A stretch of 6,208 nt of DNA, taken from the NCBI GenBank assembly GCA_937868675.1, contig CALMNJ010000565.1, positions 1-6,208 on the forward strand, given 5' to 3'. The stretch is from an uncultured Bacteroidota bacterium. GTDB lineage: Bacteria > Bacteroidota > Bacteroidia > B-17B0 > Aurantibacillaceae. Positions 1 through 6,201 of this stretch are shown here, piece by piece. Both the position numbers and the translations under genes were made by a program. The notes under the pieces were generated by a model, which was not told the origin of the DNA, made no database searches, and was given only the letters and a program-made list of their open reading frames with translations. The first letter of the stretch is position 1; every line of letters begins with the position of its first letter.

Positions 1-222
1 GTAATTTCGTACAATGAGCCCGACATCTACCGATCCATGATTTCGTTTATGGTGGTTGATAATAAGCTCAAATTTGCATTCAACTCGTATTTAACAAAAA
101 AGGCAGGGTTTTACATTCACGAAGATTTTAAAACGCAGGCCGCTGTTTATATTGAAGACCCCAGCCAAACCAAAAAAAATCAGATGGCGCAGGAACAGTG
201 GGTAAATACAGTTGAAAAACTT
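1..222 (+). repeat. YfiR-like domain repeat, copy 1 (truncated by window edge)
   Basis: This is the C-terminal 74 residues of the first YfiR-like domain plus its trailing linker helix. It aligns without gaps to bases 523-744, offset 522 bp or 174 residues, with 53 of 74 residues identical by my count. The shared core includes RSMISF, VDNKLKFAFN and QAAVYIEDP. At DNA level an 18-base run is identical (145-162 versus 667-684). The unit therefore arose by in-frame tandem duplication. Whether further copies lie upstream cannot be seen. Confidence 0.9.
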
Positions 223-2118
223 GGCAACAGCGATCTCGCAAAAACAAAAGCGCAGTCTATTTACAATTTTGTGAACTACATCGAGTGGCCCAATATTGAT
301 CAGGCAAAAGAATTTAAGATCGGTCTTCTGGGTGCCGATGCGCAGTTGCTGGGCGCTCTTAATGAAATGGCCAACAATAAGCTGGTGATGCGGCTACCCA
401 TGAAAATAATCCCTTTCAGTGAATCAAGCGATGTGAAGAAATTACCTCAAACTGAAATATTGTATGTTGACGCGGCCAATTACAAAAACTTTGATATCGA
501 AAAGGTAAAAAAAGGGGTGCTGGTAGTTTCCTATAATCAGCCCGACCTCTTTCGGTCAATGATCTCGTTTGTAGTCGTGGATAATAAACTCAAATTTGCA
601 TTTAATGCTTTTCTGACACAAAAAGCGGATCTGGATATACACGACGATTTTAAAAGCCAGGCCGCGGTTTATATTGAAGACCCCGAGCAAACCCGTAAAA
701 ATCAGCAGGCCCAGGAAAAGTGGGGAAGTGCCGTAGAGAAAATTGTTGGCGGTTTGCAAAAGGGCGACGAGCAAGCCGTATTATCAAACTTTGAATTGCT
801 TGAGGTTGCAGAGAAGATCAGCGAACAGGAAAAAAGTATCTCCGATCAACAGAAAAAAATAAACAGCCAGATTAGCGCCTTTCGCAATCAGGAGGACAGC
901 CTCGAACGCCAGCGCAAGAAATTAGGGCTTGCCATTGCGCAAAATAAAATGCAGGAGGCCAATCTTGCCGACCAGAAGGAGAAAATAGATAATCAGCTCA
1001 ATGCAATTATCAGTCAGGAGCAGCGCGCACGATTGCAGGAAGAGAAGCTCAACCTTACTATTGCACAAAATAAACTTCAGGAGTCGGAACTTAGCCTTAA
1101 AAAGGAGGAATTAAATTTACAGGAACAAAGAATAAAGAGTCAGAACGAGATTCTTGAAACGCAAACGGCAAACATCCGTGTTCAGGAAGCCAAACTTATC
1201 AGGCAGCTCGAAAAAATAAACTCTCAGCAAGCTATACTTTGGCTCGCATTAATTGCGGGGTTTGCCATCGTAGTGAGCCTTAGCTTGGTTTACCGTAATT
1301 ATAAAAGGACAATTAATACAAACGCATTACTCGAAAATCAGAAGGCCGTTATTGAAGCCAAGCATAAAGAAATTACAGATAGTATTTATTATGCCGAACG
1401 TATTCAGAAAAGCTTTCTGGCAAGCAAGGAATTGCTTGATGAGAACCTGAGGGAGTATTTTATTTTCTTTCAGCCCAAGGATGTTGTGAGCGGTGATTTT
1501 TACTGGGCTTCGAAATTAAACGACGGGAAATTTGCACTCGTTACCGCAGATAGTACAGGGCACGGCGTTCCCGGCGCCATTATGAGTCTGCTCAATATTA
1601 CAAGTCTTGAAAAGGCAACCGAGGTTAATAGCCTGCCTTCCCACATATTAAATCAAACCCGTAGTATTATCACCGAGCGGCTTAAAAAAGACGGAAGTAA
1701 AGAAGGAGGCCGCGACGGTATGGACTGTACACTAATGTGCTTTAATTTTAAGGAGAAAAAGCTGGAGTACTCGGCAGCCAATAATCCAATGTGGATTATC
1801 CGAAAAAATAACATACTTGAGTTTGCCCCGGATAAAATGCCAGTTGGCAGGCACGAAAAAGATCATGTTCCGTTCACGCAAAAAACCGTTGATCTGGAAA
1901 AAGACGATATTATTTACGCCATCACCGATGGTATGCCCGATCAGTTTGGTGGACCCAACGGAAAAAAATTCATGTACAAACGCCTTAAGGAACTCCTTCT
2001 TTCCATTTCACATCTTTCAATGGAAGAACAAAAAGAACGGATTAAAAAGGCCCTTGATGACTGGATGGGGGCCAATGAACAGGTTGATGATATTACGCTG
2101 GTGGGTGTAAAGGTTTGA
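1..2118 (+). CDS. Membrane PP2C (SpoIIE/RsbU-type) phosphatase with tandem YfiR-like sensor domains, 5' partial
   Basis: The reading frame is open from base 1, so this is the last 705 residues of a longer protein; the ATG at 37 lies inside a domain and is not the start. Order, numbered from base 1: end of a first YfiR-like (DUF4154) domain (1-74), a complete second one (about 77-248, with the family's opening signature IYNFVNYIEWP), a Gln/Glu/Lys-rich coiled coil (about 270-410), one transmembrane helix (411-431), a short linker helix, and a SpoIIE-type PP2C phosphatase domain (about 460-705). The PP2C metal-site aspartates are all present: D499 in GDFYW, D517 in DSTGHG, D643 in TDG and D697 in DDIT, so it should be active. 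From family knowledge, YfiR domains are periplasmic sensors and PP2C domains of this class dephosphorylate Ser/Thr on anti-anti-sigma-like proteins. I infer periplasmic sensing with cytoplasmic output. A signal peptide is expected upstream of the window. The substrate is unknown and no partner gene is visible. Confidence 0.9.
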   Translation, partial: VISYNEPDIYRSMISFMVVDNKLKFAFNSYLTKKAGFYIHEDFKTQAAVYIEDPSQTKKNQMAQEQWVNTVEKLGNSDLAKTKAQSIYNFVNYIEWPNIDQAKEFKIGLLGADAQLLGALNEMANNKLVMRLPMKIIPFSESSDVKKLPQTEILYVDAANYKNFDIEKVKKGVLVVSYNQPDLFRSMISFVVVDNKLKFAFNAFLTQKADLDIHDDFKSQAAVYIEDPEQTRKNQQAQEKWGSAVEKIVGGLQKGDEQAVLSNFELLEVAEKISEQEKSISDQQKKINSQISAFRNQEDSLERQRKKLGLAIAQNKMQEANLADQKEKIDNQLNAIISQEQRARLQEEKLNLTIAQNKLQESELSLKKEELNLQEQRIKSQNEILETQTANIRVQEAKLIRQLEKINSQQAILWLALIAGFAIVVSLSLVYRNYKRTINTNALLENQKAVIEAKHKEITDSIYYAERIQKSFLASKELLDENLREYFIFFQPKDVVSGDFYWASKLNDGKFALVTADSTGHGVPGAIMSLLNITSLEKATEVNSLPSHILNQTRSIITERLKKDGSKEGGRDGMDCTLMCFNFKEKKLEYSAANNPMWIIRKNNILEFAPDKMPVGRHEKDHVPFTQKTVDLEKDDIIYAITDGMPDQFGGPNGKKFMYKRLKELLLSISHLSMEEQKERIKKALDDWMGANEQVDDITLVGVKV
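523..744 (+). repeat. YfiR-like domain repeat, copy 2 (C-terminal part matching copy 1)
   Basis: This is the matching part of the second YfiR-like domain. The whole domain starts near base 229, where the AKTKAQSIYNFVNYIEWP segment shows the family's typical N-terminal helix. The VVDNKLKFAFN strand followed by an Ala-containing helix corresponds to the final strand and helix of the YfiR/HmsC fold. Differences from copy 1 cluster at the helix turn (KKAGFYIHE versus QKADLDIHD) and at the end of the linker helix; the strands are nearly invariant. Confidence 0.88.
850..1101 (+). repeat. Two tandem 42-residue coiled-coil repeats
   Basis: Within the coil between the second YfiR-like domain and the membrane helix, residues encoded by 850-975 and 976-1101 align without gaps, with 18 of 42 identical. 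The most conserved part is LGLAIAQNKMQE in the first unit and LNLTIAQNKLQE in the second. Forty-two residues equal six heptads, so the duplication keeps the coil register. A weaker third unit may follow. The segment is rich in Gln, Glu and Lys and would be extracytoplasmic if the YfiR domains are periplasmic. It probably acts as a dimeric stalk that passes signal to the membrane helix. Confidence 0.75.
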
Positions 2119-2181
2119 TTTTAAAACCCGGCTTAGCAATACTTTATTTGTTTTTGATGCCCTTTGTATTAACGTTTGGGC

Positions 2182-2208
2182 AAAAAAAAGCCCGCTGCTT
2201 GAGCGGGC
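2182..2208 (-). terminator. Intrinsic terminator of rpoD
   Basis: Read on the minus strand, a perfect 7-bp GC-rich stem (GCCCGCT, loop CAAGC, AGCGGGC; bases 2208 to 2190) is followed directly by eight T residues (2189 to 2182). It lies 21 bp past the rpoD stop codon. On the plus strand the same hairpin is followed by CCTCTGCTG and then A residues, not a U tract. It is therefore a poor terminator for the convergent phosphatase gene, for which I see no separate terminator in the 111-bp gap. Confidence 0.9.
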
Positions 2209-2229
2209 CCTCTGCTGAAAAAAAATCAA

Positions 2230-3093
2230 TCAGCCTAAGTATTGTTGAAGCAGTTTGCTGCGGCTGCTATGGCGCAGACGACGGATCGCTTTTTCCTTTA
2301 TTTGTCGCACACGCTCGCGGGTAAGATCAAATTTATCACCAATTTCTTCAAGCGTAAGGCCATGGTTAAGACCAATGCCAAAGAACAGCTTCACCACATC
2401 ACGTTCCCGTTCTGTGAGTGTGCTCAGGGCACGGTCAATTTCGCGGCTCAGCGATTCGTTCATTAAACCTGTATCGGCCTTTGGCGAATCAAGGTTTACA
2501 AGTACATCAAGCAGGCTGCTCTCTTCGCCGTTGGCAAAAGGCGCATCCATACTTACGTGGCGCCCGCTTACCTTCATGGTATCGCTCACCTTGTCAATCG
2601 GAAGATCAAGAATATCTGCAAGCTCTTCGGCGCTTGGTTCGCGCTCGTATTGCTGCTCCAGCTTGCTGTATGCTTTATTTATTTTGTTAAGAGAACCCAC
2701 CTGGTTAAGAGGCAGGCGCACAATACGGCTTTGTTCGGCCAAGGCCTGAAGAATGCTTTGACGGATCCACCAAACAGCATAAGAAATGAATTTAAAACCA
2801 CGAGTCTCGTCAAAACGGCGCGCAGCTTTAATAAGTCCAAGGTTGCCTTCGTTGATAAGGTCGGGTAGGCTAAGGCCCTGGTTTTGGTATTGCTTTGCCA
2901 CCGACACCACAAAACGCAGGTTGGCTCTGGTCAGCTTTTCGAGTGCCCGCTGGTCGCCATCCTTTATCTTTTTTGCCAGAATAACCTCTTCTTCGGCAGT
3001 AATAAGTTCCTCACGGCCAATTTCCTGAAGATATTTGTCAAGGGATGCGCTTTCGCGGTTGGTAATGGACTTGGTTATTTTAAGCTGCCTCAT
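2230..3093 (-). CDS. rpoD: Primary (housekeeping) sigma factor RpoD, Bacteroidota type
   Basis: This subunit directs RNA polymerase core enzyme to housekeeping promoters. It has 287 residues, the usual compact size for this phylum, lacking region 1.1 and the large non-conserved insert of proteobacterial sigma-70. Visible regions: 1.2 (about 17-42, SLDKYLQEIG), 2.1-2.4 (about 50-122, including LPDLINEGNLGLIKAARRFD and the -10 recognition helix around FISYAVWWIRQSI), 3.0 (RIVRLPLN), 3.1 (about 135-200) and 4.1-4.2 (about 220-280), with the -35 helix-turn-helix at LTLEEIGDKFDLTRERVRQIKE. The start is chosen because MRQLKITKSITNRES is the conserved N-terminus of Bacteroidota RpoD. Family knowledge says these sigmas use a TAnnTTTG -7 element and a TTTG -33 element. 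The gene is monocistronic here: convergent with the phosphatase gene, divergent from the coiled-coil gene, and closed by its own terminator. No key residue appears to be missing. Confidence 0.98.
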   Translation of the reverse strand: MRQLKITKSITNRESASLDKYLQEIGREELITAEEEVILAKKIKDGDQRALEKLTRANLRFVVSVAKQYQNQGLSLPDLINEGNLGLIKAARRFDETRGFKFISYAVWWIRQSILQALAEQSRIVRLPLNQVGSLNKINKAYSKLEQQYEREPSAEELADILDLPIDKVSDTMKVSGRHVSMDAPFANGEESSLLDVLVNLDSPKADTGLMNESLSREIDRALSTLTERERDVVKLFFGIGLNHGLTLEEIGDKFDLTRERVRQIKEKAIRRLRHSSRSKLLQQYLG

Positions 3094-3469
3094 GCTCTAA
3101 AATGGTTTTGTTATAAGTATGTAAATTTAATAAAAAAACGTGTATTCCCGGACACATTCTTATGCTTAAACGGAATTTTAACTAAAAAGTTCTGTTTTTT
3201 TGTTTTTTTAATTGCAGTTTTTAAAACACCCATTCCCAACCCTCTTAAGTTACCAAACTAAAGCCAAAGCAGCCCGACATGGCTATAAACATGCTTTTTT
3301 GCCTACTGGTTTTCCTGAAATTTAGGAGTTCCATTTGCGAAATCCCTATTAACAATCAGGCCTTGATAACACAAGGTTTAATTAACAGGGTGCTGTTTAA
3401 TCAAAGTCCCAAGCTACTGATTAGCCGCTACTTTACTTAAGTATTTTTATCCAAATCAAAACACTACCA
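3094..3469. other. 376-bp divergent intergenic region between rpoD and the coiled-coil gene
   Basis: This AT-rich stretch separates two divergent starts and should contain both promoters. I could not assign either with confidence. TAAATTTA (minus strand, bases 3128 to 3121) and TATTTTTA (plus strand, 3442-3449) each match the Bacteroidota -7 consensus TAnnTTTG except at the last base, but neither has a TTTG -33 partner at normal spacing. A T-rich tract lies at about 3190-3208 without a hairpin before it. A small inverted repeat, CCTTG-6 nt-CAAGG, sits at 3361-3376. A 53-codon open frame (3279-3440) is probably chance. No Shine-Dalgarno sequence precedes either flanking start, as is usual in this phylum. 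Confidence 0.6.
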
Positions 3470-5872
3470 ATGAACGTAGAAAGCTTAAAAACGGAACTGC
3501 AACAGGTATTAGACAGCGATGTGGCGCTGCGGAAAGAGTTTAACGAGCTCAAACGCTCGCTAAGCGATTACCGCAACCAGCTTATTATGCGCGATGAAGA
3601 TTGCAAACGCCTTCAGGTTACCATTGATGTGCTAAACACCAAGCTGGTAGTGATGGAGAGGGATAATACCAACTACAAAGCCGAACTCACCTCGTTTAAA
3701 GAGCTCCGCAGCACCATCAAGGAGCAACTGCAGGCAAAGCAGGACGAGATTGATGAGCGTTTGGCCGAAATTCAATCGCTGAGAAGCGACCTTAGCGCAC
3801 TGGCAGCCGACTACGAGCAAAAAATACTGGATAACAGCCACCTTGCGCAGGCTGAACTTGACCGCGCCAGAGCCGAGCACCAAAACCAGATAAGCGAACT
3901 TAAGATTGGTTCAAATCTTCTCGAAAACAAACTGCGTAACGATTACGAGGCCAGAATTAACGGACTTACCGAAGACTGGAAAAACAAGGAGCAGCAAATT
4001 GTGTTGCAATACGAAAACACCATTTCTGAACTGAAAGCCGGTCATGAGACTCTGCTTCTTTCGGAAAGGGAGAGCTATCAAAACCAAATTAATAACCTTT
4101 CACAAGGTAATCAGGGCGAAATTGACAGACTCATTGCTACTCATCAGATCACGCTTTCGCAAATAACCGGCGAACATGCCTCCAGGCTTAACGAATTGGA
4201 GGGCAGTTACAAAAACGAAATCACAAATCTGCGCACTGCGCTTGAGGAACAACGCAGCACACTTACACTCAATTTCGGCCAGCAGATTGATGCGATCAAA
4301 CAGGAATCGGAACGAAAAGAAAGCCAGATGGTTTCGGGGTATGAGACGAGAATTGCCGAACTTGAAAACCAGGTTAGCGCTTCGCGTGAAGAAATAGCCA
4401 ACACTTATCTGCAGCAAATTGCTCAACTCAAGCATGAACACGAGCTGGCACTTACACAAACGCAAAACAATCACGAAGCCAGGCTTAATGCCGTGGTTAC
4501 AGAATACGAAGAGAAACTATCGTATACCCTCATTCACTCCAATGCCCAGAATTCAAAACTGAATGAAGAGCTCAGCAGAGCGCAGTTTACGGCCGAGAAT
4601 ACGCTTGAACAAATAAGAGAGCTGTCGCTCAATATCGAAGCCAAAAGCAACGAAATATCGGGCCTCGAATTAAAAATTGGAAGCATTGAGCAGCAACTTC
4701 AAAACGAACTCAATAAATATAATTCGCTTAACGCAGAGTATGAGACCTTTAAGGTAAATGCATCTCTCTCGGCAAGCGAACAGGTACAGGCCCTTAATAA
4801 CCAAATGTCGGGGCTCAATCAGGCACACAGTGAATATGTGACAGAGCTTAGCGGAAGAATAGAGGGACTTACACTTGAATTAAGTAATCTGGGCCTGTTG
4901 TTTGAAAAAAACACTAACGAACTGGCAGGTGCCGAGATACGTCTGGATGAAAAACAACGCGAACTGGAGTCGGCACTGGGCGAAATAGAGTCGCTGAAAA
5001 ATGCTGTCGGAAAACACGAAAGCGAGCTAGAAACGCTCAGGTCTGAAATAACCGGTCAGGCCAAACTTGCCATTGATGCCAAGGAGCTTGAATTCCAAAA
5101 ACTGCTGACAGAGAATGGCAACCTTATTGCCGAAATAGATCAGGTGCTGGGAAAAACCGAGAATCTGGAGGCCGAGAACAATTTATTAAAAACCGAGCTT
5201 GACGAGTTGAAGAACCATCTGGCAGGTAAGGCTGAAGATTTCAGGGAGACCCTTGCAAATAAAAACTTCGAGGTTACCAATCTGGAAGCTAACAATGCGG
5301 CCCTTTGTGAAGAAATAAAATTTCTGCGCAACGAACTGGATACCACTAAGGCAAGACTCGGCGAAAACGAAACAGTAGCCGAACAGTTGGGAACCATGCA
5401 GGATATAATCAATAGCCTTGGTGCAGAAAAGACCAAACTTTTATCCGAAATTGAAGAATTTAGTCTGAACATCGAAACAATGAACCAAACTATTGCAGGA
5501 TTAAACTCGAAGGTGGCAGGATATGAGGCCGAAATGGAAGGATTAAGGAGCGGAGCCTCCAAATCGGCAGAGCAGGATGCCTTTATTGACAGGCTGTTCA
5601 AACAAATAGACGGCCTGAACGATGAGCGTTTGAATCTGCTTAGCGAAAAGGAAAAAATGGCCGAACAATTGTTAAAGATGAATGAGGTAGTTAATACTAT
5701 TTCGCAACAGGTTGATTCGCAAGACATTAACGTTACAGGTTTGAATAATCACCGGAAGAATATTATTTTAGCCACTCAATCAGGCGAGGTTTCCGAAAAA
5801 TCTCAAATGAAAGAACAAATTAATGATTTGGTGCGTGAAATTGATAAGTGCATTGCGTTATTAAGTGCTTAA
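3470..5872 (+). CDS. Large coiled-coil protein of unknown function, encoded upstream of zapA
   Basis: This 800-residue protein is almost entirely predicted alpha-helical coiled coil, rich in Glu, Leu, Asn, Ser, Gln and Lys. It has no signal peptide or hydrophobic membrane segment, so it is probably cytoplasmic. An N-terminal heptad-like helix (about 1-110) leads into eleven exact 22-residue repeats (115-356). A long heptad coil follows (about 380-745), for example with hydrophobic residues at 389, 396, 403 and 410. Then come a non-coil linker (about 750-778) and a short terminal helix, KEQINDLVREIDKCIALL (781-798). There are only three cysteines (45, 613, 794). I do not recognise a named family. 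SMC/Rad50 is excluded because there is no Walker A or ABC signature. The ATG at 3470 is the first in frame after a stop and begins a good amphipathic helix; no Shine-Dalgarno is visible. zapA follows after 17 bp, so co-transcription is likely. By position it may be a greatly enlarged counterpart of the small coiled-coil (ZapB-like) protein I recall upstream of zapA in other Bacteroidota; this is inference. Confidence 0.9.
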   Translation: MNVESLKTELQQVLDSDVALRKEFNELKRSLSDYRNQLIMRDEDCKRLQVTIDVLNTKLVVMERDNTNYKAELTSFKELRSTIKEQLQAKQDEIDERLAEIQSLRSDLSALAADYEQKILDNSHLAQAELDRARAEHQNQISELKIGSNLLENKLRNDYEARINGLTEDWKNKEQQIVLQYENTISELKAGHETLLLSERESYQNQINNLSQGNQGEIDRLIATHQITLSQITGEHASRLNELEGSYKNEITNLRTALEEQRSTLTLNFGQQIDAIKQESERKESQMVSGYETRIAELENQVSASREEIANTYLQQIAQLKHEHELALTQTQNNHEARLNAVVTEYEEKLSYTLIHSNAQNSKLNEELSRAQFTAENTLEQIRELSLNIEAKSNEISGLELKIGSIEQQLQNELNKYNSLNAEYETFKVNASLSASEQVQALNNQMSGLNQAHSEYVTELSGRIEGLTLELSNLGLLFEKNTNELAGAEIRLDEKQRELESALGEIESLKNAVGKHESELETLRSEITGQAKLAIDAKELEFQKLLTENGNLIAEIDQVLGKTENLEAENNLLKTELDELKNHLAGKAEDFRETLANKNFEVTNLEANNAALCEEIKFLRNELDTTKARLGENETVAEQLGTMQDIINSLGAEKTKLLSEIEEFSLNIETMNQTIAGLNSKVAGYEAEMEGLRSGASKSAEQDAFIDRLFKQIDGLNDERLNLLSEKEKMAEQLLKMNEVVNTISQQVDSQDINVTGLNNHRKNIILATQSGEVSEKSQMKEQINDLVREIDKCIALLSA
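3812..4537 (+). repeat. Eleven tandem 22-residue (double hendecad) coiled-coil repeats
   Basis: Residues 115-356 of the coiled-coil protein divide into eleven consecutive 22-residue (66-bp) units without any gap. Position 1 is aromatic or His in all eleven: Y115, H137, Y159, Y181, Y203, H225, Y247, F269, Y291, Y313, H335. Position 5 is Ile or Leu in all eleven, and position 8 is Leu, Ile or Val in ten. Typical unit openings are YENTISEL, YQNQINNL, YETRIAEL and YLQQIAQL. The second half of many units repeats the pattern more loosely (HASRLNEL, YEEKL), so the basic step is 11 residues. An 11-residue hydrophobic step defines a hendecad coiled coil, which is nearly straight or slightly right-handed rather than left-handed. 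The DNA of the units has diverged, so selection has kept the protein pattern. Confidence 0.85.
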
Positions 5873-5889
5873 TTCAACGCCCTCTTTAA

Positions 5890-6201
5890 ATGAGTGAGAC
5901 AAATATAAAAGTTGAGGTAGCGGGAAGCATTTTTCCCTTAAGGGTAAATGCAGAGGATGAAGAAAACATTAAAGAGGCTGTTGAACTGATAAACAATAAA
6001 ATCGCGGAGTTTGAAAAAACGTATGCGATAAGGGATAAGAAAGAGGTACTGAGTATGGTATTGCTGCAACTGGTATCCCAGCTATACAAACAGGCCAATA
6101 CGGCGGAGAGGGAGTTAAGTCATTTAAAGCAGCTTTTTGCCGAGGTTGAGGTGATGTTAAAAGATCACACCCGGAGCATTAACAAAATTAACGAAGAGTA
6201 A
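5890..6201 (+). CDS. zapA: Cell division protein ZapA
   Basis: ZapA binds FtsZ and promotes protofilament bundling and Z-ring stability at midcell. The 103-residue protein is of normal length. It begins with the family's beta-strand segment (IKVEVAGSIFPLRVNAEDE, residues 6-24). The globular-head helix (ENIKEAVELINNKIAEFEKTY, about 25-45) follows, then RDKKEVLSMVLLQL, matching the conserved Asp-Lys and Leu-rich helix of ZapA. The C-terminal coiled coil (about 60-95) forms the dimer and tetramer. The ATG at 5890 is chosen because it puts the first strand right after a short N-terminus; the leader CCTCTTTAA has no Shine-Dalgarno. It lies 17 bp after the large coiled-coil gene, with no terminator between them, so expression is probably shared. 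In many Bacteroidota the next gene is rny (ribonuclease Y), which would lie just past this window. Confidence 0.93.
   Translation: MSETNIKVEVAGSIFPLRVNAEDEENIKEAVELINNKIAEFEKTYAIRDKKEVLSMVLLQLVSQLYKQANTAERELSHLKQLFAEVEVMLKDHTRSINKINEE

Noticed and set aside
37..39. The ATG at 37 as the start of the phosphatase gene.
   Set aside because: The frame is open to base 1, and the preceding codons (VISYNEPDIYRS) match the second domain copy, so the coding sequence continues upstream of the window.
2255..2749. A 164-codon plus-strand open frame antisense to rpoD.
   Set aside because: It is Ser/Arg-rich with no recognisable fold and lies wholly inside the highly conserved rpoD gene, whose codon pattern explains it.
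3190..3208. T-rich tract that might be a plus-strand terminator.
   Set aside because: No GC-rich hairpin precedes it and no plus-strand gene ends nearby; more likely AT-rich promoter-region DNA.
3361..3376. Inverted repeat CCTTG/CAAGG as an operator or hairpin.
   Set aside because: A 5-bp stem with a 6-base loop is common by chance and has no partner copy or overlapping promoter.
3279..3440. A 53-codon plus-strand open frame between the divergent genes, starting MAINMLFCLLVFLKF, which could suggest a small membrane peptide.
   Set aside because: It has no ribosome binding site, the rest of its composition is unremarkable, and a frame this short is expected by chance in AT-rich intergenic DNA. 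Conservation in relatives would be needed to revive it.
3812..4537. The 22-residue repeats as apolipoprotein-like lipid-binding helices.
   Set aside because: Apolipoprotein 22-mers are typically punctuated by Pro and have wide class A amphipathic faces; these units have no Pro and a narrow hydrophobic seam, which fits a coiled coil better.
5140..5727. A 195-codon minus-strand open frame inside the coiled-coil gene.
   Set aside because: Its Ser/Phe/Leu-rich translation is what the complement of Glu/Asn/Leu-rich coiled-coil codons gives; it has no domain and no start signal.
3470..5872. The coiled-coil protein as an SMC, Rad50 or MukB-type chromosome protein.
   Set aside because: No Walker A, Walker B or ABC signature occurs at either end, and there is no hinge-like globular domain between the coils.
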